In this document: piece after piece, positions 1 through 8,916 of the stretch
How positions within the stretch are numbered: the stretch's first letter is position 1
How the letters are laid out: every line of letters starts with the position of its first letter
Notes under the pieces: generated by a model
Told to the model about the DNA's origin: nothing
The model's database searches: none
Seen by the model: only the letters and a program-made list of their open reading frames with translations
DNA from: Actinomycetes bacterium
Lineage (GTDB): Bacteria; Actinomycetota; Thermoleophilia; BMS3ABIN01
Length of the DNA: 48,380 nucleotides
Direction: 5' to 3'
Assembly: GCA_021790115.1 (NCBI GenBank)
Contig: JAJYIM010000011.1
Location: 1 to 48,380, forward strand
Translations under genes and position numbers: made by a program

Positions 1-597
1 CGGGTCATCAAGTGTGCCGCCGCAAACAGGCTTCATTGCAATGATGCCAACGTCAAGCTGCCGCGCCAGCGGCAGCAGCTCTTCCTCCGATTCGCGGTCA
101 ACAACGTTAACAGGCGCCATCACCGTGTCAAACTGGCTGGTTCTTATCGCCTCCACCAGCACGGACGGCCGGTGGCCGGTTACGCCTATAAAGCGCACCT
201 TCCCAGCCTGCTGCGCTTTCTTTAGCGCCTCCAGGGCGCCGCCGGGAGCAAGAACCTTGTCAAGCTGTTCCCGGGACTGAATGGCATGGATTTGATAAAT
301 GTCAATGTAGCCCGTCTGAAGCCGGAACAAACTCTGATCTATTGCTTTGCTCATTTCCCTGGCGCTGCGTGCGGGAGATTTTGTCGCCATCACAAACCGG
401 TGCCGGCCTTGTTGCAGCGCCTGGCTCAGCTTTGCCTCGCTGTCTCCATATCCCTCGGCGGTATCGGCAAAATTGATGCCGCCCGCCAGGCAGGCGGCAA
501 TGACCTCACGTGCCTGCTGAGGCGGGATTTTCATTAAAGGAATACCGCCCAGGCCAATCGGGGAAACTTCCAGATTTGTTCGTCCAAGCCGTGCCAT
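1..597 (-). CDS. aldo/keto reductase, C-terminal part beyond window
   Basis: The gene starts at an ATG (595-597) and runs off the left edge, so only the first 199 residues are seen. The opening residues MARLGRTNLEVSPIGLGG are the usual aldo/keto reductase N-terminus. The catalytic tetrad is visible: Asp45 and Tyr50 in FADTAEGYGDSE, Lys73 in ATKS, and a His near residue 105 in YQIHAI. The family reduces aldehydes or ketones with NADPH in the cytoplasm. The visible end (GIIAMKPVCGG) resembles AKRs that carry an extra C-terminal ferredoxin-like 4Fe-4S domain, but that part lies outside the window. Substrate cannot be inferred. Transcribed in the same direction as the flippase upstream, 107 bp away. 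Confidence 0.88.
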   Translation of the reverse strand, partial: MARLGRTNLEVSPIGLGGIPLMKIPPQQAREVIAACLAGGINFADTAEGYGDSEAKLSQALQQGRHRFVMATKSPARSAREMSKAIDQSLFRLQTGYIDIYQIHAIQSREQLDKVLAPGGALEALKKAQQAGKVRFIGVTGHRPSVLVEAIRTSQFDTVMAPVNVVDRESEEELLPLARQLDVGIIAMKPVCGGTLDDP

Positions 598-704
598 ACG
601 TCAAAAGAGAGATTATTGCCTTCTTGGTTAGCGTACCATAAAAAAGGGGCATCGGCCTTTGGCGCCGCTGTCTTGACAGCCAGGAATGTGACGGCAGCGA
701 TTTG

Positions 705-2138
705 TCAATCAACTGCTTCTTCCGGCTGGCCTTTCCTGCCGATCAGCATGATGCCGACCGCTGCCCCACTGTAAATCACGAGACCCGCCGCCAAGGCCGG
801 CCAAAGGCCTAGAGGCGCCGCCAGCAGCGCGGCCGCCGCCATCAGCAAGCCGCCAGCGGCCGGAAGCAGAAAAGCCCCCTTGAGGCCGTGGCCCGCGGCG
901 AGGATGGACCGGGCGAGCAGCCAATGCACCTGAATCAGCCAGGCCACGGTGGCGATCACCATGGCAACAGCCGCTCCTTTGACGCCAAATAAATAAATGA
1001 GGATAAAATCCATGACAACAATTGTCAGCGCCGTAACAACAGTGGCCACGGTGACCTGCTTTTCCCGGTCCGTAACAACCAAGGCGTTGAAACCGACAGT
1101 GACCATCATCAGGGCCGGGATTGACCAGATAAGTATCTGCAGGGCAATGATTGAATCGCCGTAAGTGGCCGGCATTAGAAGCCGGAACAGAGGCCCGGCA
1201 GTCATCGTGACCGCAAAAGCCACCGGCACCCCGGCGATGCCCACCATCCGGTACCAGAACCAGTTGATCCGCTCCGCAGCCTCCGGCTCTTCAGCAAAGC
1301 GGCGCGTCAACCCGGGAAGCAGCGTCCGCGACAGCACAATCGGCGCCCAGACAAAAAAGGAGAAGAATGAATAAGCGGCGTTATAAATGCCAACGTCTGT
1401 ATCGCCGCGCAGCGCCTCCATTATCAGCGTGTCGGCGCGGAAATAAACCAGGGTGGCGATGGCGCCCACGGCAAAGGGAATTGTGCCGCGCACAAACGCG
1501 GTCATCTCGGCTCTGGAACTCTTAAACGAGAATGTTGTCAAGCGCCAAGCTGTGTAGATCATGCGCAGGGCGCTCTCAATTACCATCCCCAGCAGAAACG
1601 CCGCCGTCACGGCTACCACCGAATAACCCAGCTTCAGAGCCGCGAAGCCGGCAGCCAGGTAAACAACCCGGCCTGCCACCGCAAACACCGCCGAGGCGCC
1701 AAAGCGCTTGAAAGCCGTGAAGATCATGTCAGTGGTAAAAATAAAGGAAGACATGAACGCTGCCGCCAGGCCCAGCAGGAGCACGTCCCTCCTGACCGGC
1801 TCCGGCCTAAACGCCAGCAAGGCCACCAGCACTGCCGCAGTCAACACCACGGAAGCAGCCAGTTGTAAAACCAGTATGATTCCCGCCGTACGGGAGCGGC
1901 CATTCACATCCCGGACGAGCGTGCGGGCGCCGTAGCGCGAGAGGCCGAAGTCGCCTAATGCTGACAACATGTCAACTGTTGCCAAGGTAAAGGCAAAGAC
2001 GCCGAAAAGCGGCGGCCCCAATCTGGCGGCTGCATAAAGCAGGAATGGCAACGAGGCCAGGCGCGTAAACAGCCGCGCCAGGAGCAGGTAACCGGAGTGC
2101 TTTAAAACCTCAAAATATTCGGGTAAATGCTTTTTCAT
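705..2138 (-). CDS. polysaccharide flippase, Wzx/MATE-like (oligosaccharide flippase family)
   Basis: A 477-residue polytopic membrane protein with about twelve to fourteen hydrophobic segments and almost no soluble domain. The N-terminus has the typical pattern of the polysaccharide-synthesis flippase family (YAAARLGPPLFGVFAFTLA, then LGDFGLSRYGAR), where a short helix follows TM1. Such proteins flip undecaprenyl- or polyprenyl-linked oligosaccharides across the cytoplasmic membrane. It is related in type to the flippase at 16223 but not close in sequence by eye. It lies alone at the edge of the glycan region, downstream of a repeat-rich gap. The glycan it moves is unknown. Confidence 0.85.
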   Translation of the reverse strand: MKKHLPEYFEVLKHSGYLLLARLFTRLASLPFLLYAAARLGPPLFGVFAFTLATVDMLSALGDFGLSRYGARTLVRDVNGRSRTAGIILVLQLAASVVLTAAVLVALLAFRPEPVRRDVLLLGLAAAFMSSFIFTTDMIFTAFKRFGASAVFAVAGRVVYLAAGFAALKLGYSVVAVTAAFLLGMVIESALRMIYTAWRLTTFSFKSSRAEMTAFVRGTIPFAVGAIATLVYFRADTLIMEALRGDTDVGIYNAAYSFFSFFVWAPIVLSRTLLPGLTRRFAEEPEAAERINWFWYRMVGIAGVPVAFAVTMTAGPLFRLLMPATYGDSIIALQILIWSIPALMMVTVGFNALVVTDREKQVTVATVVTALTIVVMDFILIYLFGVKGAAVAMVIATVAWLIQVHWLLARSILAAGHGLKGAFLLPAAGGLLMAAAALLAAPLGLWPALAAGLVIYSGAAVGIMLIGRKGQPEEAVD

Positions 2139-2436
2139 TTTAAATGCGCCGGGCTGCGGTGCTTCCGGCGGCAGCAGGCTGCCCCGGCAGCTTCAGGAGT
2201 TTGACACTTGGCCATTTTAGCTTTTCCCTCACCGGCTGCCAATCATTCAGGCACAGGGAAAGATCAGGACCATTCGTCGAATCAGTAATTAACGATTCTT
2301 TCTTTTTTGCGAAGGGTAAAAGGAATATGATTTTTTAAGAAGCCGGGCGTTTGCACAGGCTAAAAGCCTGTGCCTACTGCCGGTGTATAGCTGGTAGCTG
2401 GCAGGCTGGCCAGCCTGCCCGAATTCGGAGGCTCAA
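2139..2436. other. intergenic region with hairpin repeats
   Basis: This 298-bp gap separates the divergent flippase and small ORF. It holds an inverted repeat of the CACAGGCTAAAAGCCTGTG type at 2353-2373 and a separate perfect palindrome GGCAGGCTGGCCAGCCTGCC at 2400-2419, just before the ribosome binding site of the small ORF. An A/T-rich stretch around 2285-2340 may contain promoters, but no clear -35/-10 pair was found. Confidence 0.6.
2353..2373. repeat. REP-like hairpin, CACAGGC family
   Basis: An inverted repeat with core CACAGGCTAAAAGCCTGTG. It is the same palindrome, read from the other strand, as copies at 2891, 15139 and 38322. It could fold in DNA or RNA, and at this site would lie in the 5' leader of the small ORF. 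Confidence 0.8.
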
Positions 2437-2637
2437 ATGGAATACCGCGATCTTGAGCTGGAATTAAAAAGAGAGGCTTTGAAGGCGGCGGAGAAAGGCG
2501 GCAGCTGGAGCGCTGCAGAGGTTGCAAGGAAGCTGGAAGAAATTGCCTTTAAACTGAGCCAGATAAGGCACAGTCACGAGACCGGCATCAACGCCTCGAT
2601 GGGAAAGCGGTCAGGCACAAAGCCGGAATCCCTCTGA
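2437..2637 (+). CDS. small hypothetical protein (66 aa)
   Basis: I do not recognise this protein. It starts at an ATG with a good ribosome binding site (GGAGG at 2427-2431, 5-nt spacing). The first 45 residues are charged and strongly helix-forming (MEYRDLELELKREALKAAEK, then a second amphipathic helix AAEVARKLEEIAFKLSQI), followed by a short unstructured basic tail. There is no signal peptide or membrane segment. It is the only plus-strand gene in the first 10 kb and is flanked on both sides by hairpin repeats. The strong ribosome binding site and non-random composition argue for a real gene. A small regulator or structural peptide is possible, but no function can be assigned. Confidence 0.55.
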   Translation: MEYRDLELELKREALKAAEKGGSWSAAEVARKLEEIAFKLSQIRHSHETGINASMGKRSGTKPESL

Positions 2638-3033
2638 CAATGCCCAGACGCCAAACTGGCTCCGGACAACCTTCGGCTATTAGGCTGTCCCGGAGCCGCC
2701 AGCGCCCCGTCAAGAACACCTGATGGATTTCTTGAGCAGTTTCTTTATATTTTACAACAAGGAATTTAAAAAACATGATGCAAATTAAGCATTTCTTTAG
2801 GATTAATTAACCATAGTAGAAAATATCATAGCTTCAATCGCCCGCAGGCTTTTAGGTAGGCGCAGGCGCCTGTGCAGATGAGGGCGGCGGGCACAGGCTT
2901 TTAGCCTGTGCAGATGAGGGCGTGTTGTGCGTAAAGCAAGCCGCCCAAAGGCAGGCTAAAAGCCTGCCATCTACCAAGCCTGCCATCTACCTGTCTGTGG
3001 ATAAATGAAGCCTGCCATCTCCATCAACCACTG
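2638..3033. other. repeat-rich intergenic region downstream of radical SAM gene
   Basis: This is a 396-bp gap without a credible gene. The first 200 bp are ordinary. The section 2843-3016 is a composite of hairpins and direct repeats related to the block at 15112-15246. It lies between the convergent small ORF and the radical SAM gene, so its hairpins could act as bidirectional transcription stops. Confidence 0.6.
2843..3016. repeat. composite CACAGGC/GGCAGGC hairpin repeat, left copy
   Basis: The block contains CACAGGCTTTTAGCCTGTG (within 2891-2911), the spacer motif CAGATGAGGGCGTG, then GGCAGGCTAAAAGCCTGCC (2950-2968) followed by tandem AGCCTGCCATCTACC units. The same motifs in the same order and orientation occur at 15112-15246. 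The two copies bracket the radical SAM/aminosugar gene block between them. Confidence 0.8.
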
Positions 3034-4518
3034 TTACCCCGTGTTAGCGGCGCTGCGCATTCCTTTAAGCAGCCACCAGTCCAGAGGAAAACCCCAGAAC
3101 TGGCGCCGGCAGCGGGCGGCGCTGATGACGCTTGCTGCCGAAACGTAAGCGCGGCGCATACGGCTGCAGGAGGCGCGGCGGCGCACCCACTCGGAAGGAT
3201 AACCGTAAACCAGATAGAACTCTCGCTGGCGCTGATGGTTCTGAAATCCCTTGCTCATCCAGGGTAGGCTGCCGGCCACAGTGTTGAAGGAAGCCCACTC
3301 CTCGAGCGACTGCGGCTGGCGCATCCCCAGCCCGGCCGCCTTTTCATACAAGGCATTTCCTGGCGTGGGCGCGTAAAAATGAAGCTGCGAGTTGTATTCG
3401 CCGACGATTTTTGACACTTTCTCCATCACCCGCCATGTCTGCTCGATCTCCGCTTCCGTCTCACCGGGGAAGCCGACAATGAAACTGTAGGTAATCTTGA
3501 TGCCATGGCGGGTGGCGGCGCGCGCGGCCGCGATGATGTCCTCGGGGCCGATGTCTTTCTGCATCGCCTCAAGCTGTGACTCAGAGCCGCTTTCCGCCCC
3601 CACCAGGAACGCCCACAGGCCGCTCTGTTTTAAAGCGGTGAAGGTCTCCTGGGAAAATTTGTCCAACTGCGGCGCCCGCGCGTTGGCGGCCCAGCCCAGC
3701 CGCATCCTGTGCTCGATCATGCCCTTGGAAATCTCCCGCGCCCGCCACTCGTTGACAAAATAAGTAGAATCAAAGTACATGACCCCATTGACATCAAGGA
3801 AGCTTTGCAGGAACTCCAGGTCAGAGAGCACCCGGTCGGGCGTGTACGCTTTCCAGCGGCGGCCGTAGACAAGCGGCTCGGCGCAAAACTGGCAGCGGGC
3901 CGGGCAGCCCTGGCTGGAGACATAATTGATGGAGCGGCTGCCGACATGCATGTTGTTTAGATATTGCCGCGGGCTGCGCAGCTTCTCGTACGGCAGCCGC
4001 GGAAACTGGTTTATGTCGGCAACCGGCCGGTCCGGGTTGGAAACAGTCTCGCCGCCGCGGGTGAAGGTAATGCCGTCAACATCGGTAAAGTCCTCGCCCT
4101 GGCTCAGCTTGCCGGCAAGCTCCAGCATCGTCGGCTCACCCTGGCCGCGCACAACGGCGTCCGCATGCTGATTGCGGCTGGTCTGCTCCGGCAGAATGGA
4201 GGGATGATAGCCACCCCAGACAATCGGCAGCTTCATGCCGGCGGCGCGCACCGCCCGGGCAGCCTCGAGGCCAAAATGAATCTGTGGCCCTGTCATGCAG
4301 CTGACGCCAAGGAGGAGGGAGTCCCGGCATGACTCGACCAGCAGATCCAGCCAGCGCGGCTCAACGTTCGCGTCAATCAAAGCGACATCATATCCCTCGG
4401 CAAAGAGCGGCGCCGACACTGTCAGGAGCGGCAGCGGCGCCCACGTCCAAGGGTGGTACCCCTTGCCAAAATGATTGCGCGGGTAGAGAAGGACAACCTT
4501 TTTTGGTGTGCTCATCAC
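3034..4518 (-). CDS. cobalamin-binding-domain radical SAM protein (1)
   Basis: A 494-residue class-B-type radical SAM protein. Residues 1-145 form a Rossmann-like B12-binding domain (VVLLYPRN at the start, WGGYHPSILP near 101-110, then VVRGQGEPT). The radical SAM barrel follows, with the 4Fe-4S cysteines C205, C209 and C212 in SSQGCPARCQFCAEP. A later GFPGETEAEI motif is typical of the family. Members methylate unactivated carbon or rearrange lipids, cofactors and antibiotics; the substrate here is unknown. The C-terminus is unusually rich in Arg and Trp. It is the last gene of a minus-strand run beginning with the cupin at 10.5 kb, 36 bp after the GT39 gene, which suggests it acts on the same lipid or glycan. 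Confidence 0.85.
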   Translation of the reverse strand: MMSTPKKVVLLYPRNHFGKGYHPWTWAPLPLLTVSAPLFAEGYDVALIDANVEPRWLDLLVESCRDSLLLGVSCMTGPQIHFGLEAARAVRAAGMKLPIVWGGYHPSILPEQTSRNQHADAVVRGQGEPTMLELAGKLSQGEDFTDVDGITFTRGGETVSNPDRPVADINQFPRLPYEKLRSPRQYLNNMHVGSRSINYVSSQGCPARCQFCAEPLVYGRRWKAYTPDRVLSDLEFLQSFLDVNGVMYFDSTYFVNEWRAREISKGMIEHRMRLGWAANARAPQLDKFSQETFTALKQSGLWAFLVGAESGSESQLEAMQKDIGPEDIIAAARAATRHGIKITYSFIVGFPGETEAEIEQTWRVMEKVSKIVGEYNSQLHFYAPTPGNALYEKAAGLGMRQPQSLEEWASFNTVAGSLPWMSKGFQNHQRQREFYLVYGYPSEWVRRRASCSRMRRAYVSAASVISAARCRRQFWGFPLDWWLLKGMRSAANTG

Positions 4519-4554
4519 TGTCTTGCCTGCCGAAGTTTCACATCCGCCGGGGGC

Positions 4555-6210
4555 CTATGCCGGCTGCAACTGAAATATCAGCGTCTCTTGATCCGTTCCC
4601 GGCCGCACCCGGTCAACCAGCTTCCACTCCGGGTGCGCAAGGGCCGGCTGGGACAGCCGCGACAGCGTCGGCCGCCAGTCAGCCAGCTCCTCCTTGCTGA
4701 TCACAAGATAGTCAATGTGCTGATACCTTGCGTATGCGGTAGTTTTGTCATAAGTATCATAAGGGAGCAGGTACGCCGTGCCCCCAGAGTAAAATGCGGC
4801 GCTGTATTCCCGGCTCAGGATTCGTTTGCCTTCACCCGCCGTTTGCTTGATATACTCTCCGGCACCCTTATAACCAACGGGATAACTTTGCTTTACCACT
4901 GTCACGGCCGAGAAAAGCAATAAGGGGAGCAGCACAATGGTCCCAATTATCCAGGGCGTCCATCTCTGCAGGTAAAGCTGTCTGCGTTGGCTAAAGTTAA
5001 GCGCGACTGTCTCCCTGCCCCATTTCTCGACCCTTTTCCATCCTTGTGCAATCCAGATCATCAACAATGGAACAAATGGCATGAAGAAACGGTCGTGGGC
5101 GTACATGGCCAGGATAAGCAGGACAGGGGCCATCATTAACAAAAAGTATCCTGCACCGGCAGCGCGGCGGCGAGTCCAGCCGCTGGCGAATAACCCCAAA
5201 CCCAGCAGGGGAAGCAACCAAAGAGGTATAACTTTGCCAAGGACACTGGAATAAAAAATGAACGTTTGTTGGACAAATATTTTTGCGCTCACGAGTGGAT
5301 GGTGAATAAAAATTGTCAAGGGATCGCCCTGGTCCGTTAGAGTATCCAATTTGATTTGCCCATTAGCTGCAATGCTTAACTGATCTTTCTCCCAGTCAAG
5401 CGTATTAAAGCGCAGGTGATTCACTGCAGCATAATAGTTTCCTTGCGAAATTTTGCCGCTGTACGTCCATTTGCCGAGCTCGGCATGCAGGAAAATAACA
5501 TACGGCGCTGCAAAAACCAGAAATAAAAGCAGGAACACGGCCAGGGCCCGGGTCATTTGCCGCCAGGCGCGGCGCGCCAGCCCAATAATCACGGCAAGCC
5601 CCGTCAGTACCACGAGATAGTAGACCACCGATGGGTTGGCGAGATAAGCGAGCCCCAGCGCCACCCCTGCCAGCGCCCCAGGGAGCATGCTCCGGTCCCG
5701 CAGCATACGGTAACCGAAGAGAATGGCCATCAGCAGGAAAAAGATGTAGGTACTTTCTGAATAAATGCGGGATGAATAATCAACAAATAGCGGCGTTACC
5801 GCCATCAGCGCCGCCGCCATTAAGCCCGTTCGTTTGCTGAATAGCTCAGCGCCCAAGAGATATGTTGGGATCAGGAGCAGGCTGCCAAAAACGGTAACGA
5901 CAACATGCGCAGCCATCACGTAATGGTGAATCAGCACGGCGAGGCCAGCAATATAAAAAGAAGGCAGCGGCGAAAAATGAGTTGACGTTGAACCACTAAT
6001 GTCCAGCAATCCATGGCCGCTGGCCAGGTTCCGGGCCATACGCACGTATGCTGTCTCATCCAGCTGGATCATCGGCCGGGTCAGCGCCGCCGCCACCCGG
6101 ATCACAAGAGCCGCCAGCACCAGCAAAAACAAAATCCTGCCGGGAGTAAAAAATGACGCCCTGCCGCTGCGGGCCGGGATATCGGTTTTGGAGGATAAGT
6201 TACTGTTCAC
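4555..6210 (-). CDS. GT39 (ArnT/PMT-like) glycosyltransferase, membrane-bound
   Basis: A 551-residue GT-C-fold membrane protein. After the first membrane helix (about 27-45) comes the acidic loop IQLDETAYVRMARNLASG, with D51-E52 in the position of the catalytic Asp of the ArnT/PMT family. About ten to twelve further hydrophobic segments follow, then a soluble C-terminal domain from about residue 440. The family moves a sugar from a polyprenyl-phosphate donor to a lipid, protein or glycan on the outer face of the membrane. It sits between the DUF2079 gene and radical SAM gene 1 with short gaps (30 and 36 bp), so it is probably co-transcribed. The donor could be the product of the GT2 enzyme at 8091. 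Confidence 0.85.
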   Translation of the reverse strand: MNSNLSSKTDIPARSGRASFFTPGRILFLLVLAALVIRVAAALTRPMIQLDETAYVRMARNLASGHGLLDISGSTSTHFSPLPSFYIAGLAVLIHHYVMAAHVVVTVFGSLLLIPTYLLGAELFSKRTGLMAAALMAVTPLFVDYSSRIYSESTYIFFLLMAILFGYRMLRDRSMLPGALAGVALGLAYLANPSVVYYLVVLTGLAVIIGLARRAWRQMTRALAVFLLLFLVFAAPYVIFLHAELGKWTYSGKISQGNYYAAVNHLRFNTLDWEKDQLSIAANGQIKLDTLTDQGDPLTIFIHHPLVSAKIFVQQTFIFYSSVLGKVIPLWLLPLLGLGLFASGWTRRRAAGAGYFLLMMAPVLLILAMYAHDRFFMPFVPLLMIWIAQGWKRVEKWGRETVALNFSQRRQLYLQRWTPWIIGTIVLLPLLLFSAVTVVKQSYPVGYKGAGEYIKQTAGEGKRILSREYSAAFYSGGTAYLLPYDTYDKTTAYARYQHIDYLVISKEELADWRPTLSRLSQPALAHPEWKLVDRVRPGTDQETLIFQLQPA

Positions 6211-6240
6211 TGCAGATCCTTATCGAAATTGTAGCGTTAT

Positions 6241-8103
6241 TCATCCCGTTTTATGAAACAGCCTGATGCCGTCCTGCTGGAAGATCAGCCTGTAGGGCGT
6301 CCCCGGCGCAGTCAGGAACGCGAAGGCGCCGGCATCATTGTACATGGAATTGCCAAACGGTTTTACCAGCACATAATCAGCCGGCAGGCGGTCGATGCCC
6401 TGCGGGAGGCGGTCCGGCGGCTTGGGGGCCTCCCACAACAGAGGGTCGTAGAGGCCCCAGCGCGCCGGTACATGCGATAGCGCCCGACCGTCATTGGAGG
6501 CAAATGAAGCATCAGGCGGCACCATCGCCAGCGCCTTGGTCAGGGCGGCGGCGTCGGCAGGAGGTCCCTTGGGCAGAAAATTAACCCAGATGTGCGCAGA
6601 AGCTGCCACAGTGATGACGATGACCAGCGCAATCGCCGTAGCTGCGATCTTCTCTTTGCCGGGCAGCCGCTTCTGTATCCGGCCGATCAGGCCGGCGATG
6701 GTCAGCCAGAAGGCAGCGACGACCAGCACCGAGTAATGGGCGATGCCGCCGGCGACACCCGAAGGGTCGGTGCCCCGGAGAATGTTAATGGCGATATTTG
6801 GCAGCGCAAACAGGCTTGCGATGCCAGCGAACGGAAGAACTATTCCTTCAGGCGCCAGCAGGTTGTAGATGTAACTGGCCTGTAGCCGCCTTACTTCCTC
6901 AAATGAATAGATCGGGTGGAATATCAAAGTATGAATCATGGCGGTGAAGCTGTCGCCGAGATGGCCGTAATAGAGCGCGAACATATTGTGTACGATTGTC
7001 AGCTTAAAGATAATCAGCACCGCGGCGCCCCAGGCCAGGCCCAGCGCCAGAGGCGCCAGCACCCACTTTCCCCCCCGGCGCCAGATCAGGGCCAAAAGGC
7101 CAAAGATGAGCGCCGCCGGTACGAAATCCTCTCGCACCGAGACGGTGATTACAAGGAAAGTGAAGAAAAGGCCAAAGCGCCGCTCAAGGAAAAAATAAAA
7201 AGCAGCAAAGAAAGGCGCAGCCACAAAGACGGTCTCGTAACCCGAGGTAAATGGCTGGGCGGCAATCTCGGGATGAAACAGGAACGCCACCGCCAGCAGC
7301 AACCCCGCGGTGGCGCTGGCGGTCAGGCGGCGGACGCAGTAAAAAAGCGGCAGGGCCGCCAGGGCCAGGGCGAGGACGCGTAACATCAGGTATGTCTGCG
7401 GCTCCTGCCGGAGGGCGTAGAAAGGCAGGACGAACACCAGCAGGAAGGGTGAGACATGCGTGCTCAGGTAGGTATTGGAGGTAATCTCCAGCCCGGCAGA
7501 GTAAAAAATATGGCCGCGGAGGCTGGCCCAGAGCGTCTGGTTGTACTGCGCCAGATCGGCGTGATAAAAAGTATTGTACCAATGGTATGACAGGAAGACC
7601 AAAAAAGTAAAAACAACGAAGTAAAGGCCCGCTGCCGCCAGCAGCAGCATCAGGGCGCGCCGTTCTATGAAGTCCACCAACGCTTTAGCCCGCCCCCAGA
7701 AGAACAGCAACTTGAGAAGCACGCTGCCGGCCAGCGCCAGCCCCAGCAGCCAGGCGGTCAGGGCAAGGACGTGGACTGAGGAGTTCCCTTTCAGGAAGAG
7801 GCTGCTCACCCAATGGCTAAAATAAGGAGCGGAAATCGGCAGGATAACAAGCGGCAGCCAGGAAAGGGCGACCCTGTTTGAAATTTCCAGGAAGGGCCGC
7901 TTAAGCGCTTCTGCCAACAGCCCCGTTTCCAGCGCCCAGGCTCCCAGCAGCGCTATTCCTGCGGCTGCCGCCAGCAGCCCCCGGGAAACCCCGTAGTGCT
8001 TCAAGGCGCCGGCAACAGACCAGAAAAAAATCGACGTGCCGGCGGCAAACAGCACCGGTAGCGCCAGCAGCCAGTATTTGCGGACGAAACTCATAAAGGG
8101 CAC
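6241..8103 (-). CDS. DUF2079 multi-spanning membrane protein
   Basis: A 620-residue membrane protein with about fourteen hydrophobic segments. The DUF2079 signature is visible at about 175-200 (NTFYHADLAQYNQTLW), with an acidic residue (D183) in a loop after a membrane helix, as in GT-C glycosyltransferases. Many DUF2079 proteins are found with polyprenyl-phosphate sugar enzymes, but their activity is not established. The soluble C-terminal section (about 520-620) probably faces outside. The start overlaps the preceding GT2 gene by 13 bp, which suggests translational coupling. Role inferred from context: a second lipid-linked sugar transferase. Confidence 0.82.
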   Translation of the reverse strand: MPFMSFVRKYWLLALPVLFAAGTSIFFWSVAGALKHYGVSRGLLAAAAGIALLGAWALETGLLAEALKRPFLEISNRVALSWLPLVILPISAPYFSHWVSSLFLKGNSSVHVLALTAWLLGLALAGSVLLKLLFFWGRAKALVDFIERRALMLLLAAAGLYFVVFTFLVFLSYHWYNTFYHADLAQYNQTLWASLRGHIFYSAGLEITSNTYLSTHVSPFLLVFVLPFYALRQEPQTYLMLRVLALALAALPLFYCVRRLTASATAGLLLAVAFLFHPEIAAQPFTSGYETVFVAAPFFAAFYFFLERRFGLFFTFLVITVSVREDFVPAALIFGLLALIWRRGGKWVLAPLALGLAWGAAVLIIFKLTIVHNMFALYYGHLGDSFTAMIHTLIFHPIYSFEEVRRLQASYIYNLLAPEGIVLPFAGIASLFALPNIAINILRGTDPSGVAGGIAHYSVLVVAAFWLTIAGLIGRIQKRLPGKEKIAATAIALVIVITVAASAHIWVNFLPKGPPADAAALTKALAMVPPDASFASNDGRALSHVPARWGLYDPLLWEAPKPPDRLPQGIDRLPADYVLVKPFGNSMYNDAGAFAFLTAPGTPYRLIFQQDGIRLFHKTG

Positions 8104-8831
8104 ATGTATTGCTTGTATTTCAGCCGCACTGCAATGATGCGCTTAAGATAATTGATGCCATGACGGGCAAACACGATAAGCCCCCCGGCTGACTTGGAGC
8201 GGCCGCGCATGCGGTCGGAAAATACGTAGCCTACCTCCTGGATGCTGAAGCCGCGCAGGCCCGCCAGGCAGAGGAACTCGATGCAGTATTCGCCGTGGCC
8301 GCCGGCCGGCAGCGGCGCGCTTGCGAAGACATCCCGGCGCGCGGCGACAAAGCCGCTGTCATAATCCCTGACCTTGACCGGCAGCAGCAGATTCGCAAGC
8401 CGGTTAATAAACAAGCTGGTCAGCACGCGCAGCTGTGGCCTCAGGTCCCTGCCGCCCGGGGCGTAACGCGAGCCGACGGCGATGTCGGCTCCGGCCCGGA
8501 TGGCTCCGGCCAGCCGGGCCACATCTTCCGGCGGCATGGACAGGTCGGCGTCCATCCAGGCAATGATTTTTCCTTTCGCTTCATCTATGCCACGATTAAG
8601 CGCTGACGCCAAGCCACGCTCTCCCCGGCGCCGGATCACCCTGGCGCCGGCGCCGGCGGCAATCTGCCAGGTCAGGTCCGGCGAATCATCGTCAACGACG
8701 AGGATCTCAGCGCTGGGTACTGCTTTCTTGAGTCTTGCAATCATGGCGGCAATATTTTCCGCCTCGCAGAATGTCGGCAGCACGATCGAAATTTCGGGGT
8801 CGCCGTCAGGCGGCGCTGTGTCGTTGGGCAT
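8091..8831 (-). CDS. GT2 glycosyltransferase, dolichol-phosphate mannose synthase-like
   Basis: A 246-residue GT-A-fold enzyme without membrane helices. The nucleotide-binding motif is ILVVDDDSPD (43-52) and the metal-binding DxD is in MDADLSMPPE (93-102). A conserved AVGSRYAPGG follows, which is characteristic of DPM1-type enzymes that load a sugar from a nucleotide donor onto polyprenyl phosphate on the cytoplasmic face. A GGAG ribosome binding site precedes the ATG. It overlaps the DUF2079 gene by 13 bp and follows the DegT gene by 85 bp. The likely role is to make the lipid-linked donor for the GT39 and/or DUF2079 proteins, as ArnC does for ArnT. Confidence 0.87.
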   Translation of the reverse strand: MPNDTAPPDGDPEISIVLPTFCEAENIAAMIARLKKAVPSAEILVVDDDSPDLTWQIAAGAGARVIRRRGERGLASALNRGIDEAKGKIIAWMDADLSMPPEDVARLAGAIRAGADIAVGSRYAPGGRDLRPQLRVLTSLFINRLANLLLPVKVRDYDSGFVAARRDVFASAPLPAGGHGEYCIEFLCLAGLRGFSIQEVGYVFSDRMRGRSKSAGGLIVFARHGINYLKRIIAVRLKYKQYMCPL

Positions 8832-8854
8832 TGAGGCTCCGGTTTACCACTCCC

Positions 8855-8898
8855 TAAAATTTATCCCAAAAGGCACATTCTGCTGCGGCCGGCTGCAA
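8855..8898 (-). mobile_element. half copy of the palindromic MITE-like element
   Basis: A decayed single end of the element described at 41145: the terminal sequence, with several changes, followed by GCACATTCTGCTGCGGCCGG and GCTGCAA. The other end is missing. It lies in the 85-bp gap between the DegT and GT2 genes. Confidence 0.6.
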
Positions 8899-8916
8899 TC
8901 TGCACAAGTTAACAAG

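Noticed and set aside
2437-2637. Antitoxin of a toxin-antitoxin pair
   Set aside because: No partner gene lies next to it; the neighbouring minus-strand frame at 2588-2776 looks non-coding.
2843-3016. CRISPR array
   Set aside because: The repeats are palindromic, irregularly spaced and of mixed type, with no uniform spacers and no cas genes nearby.
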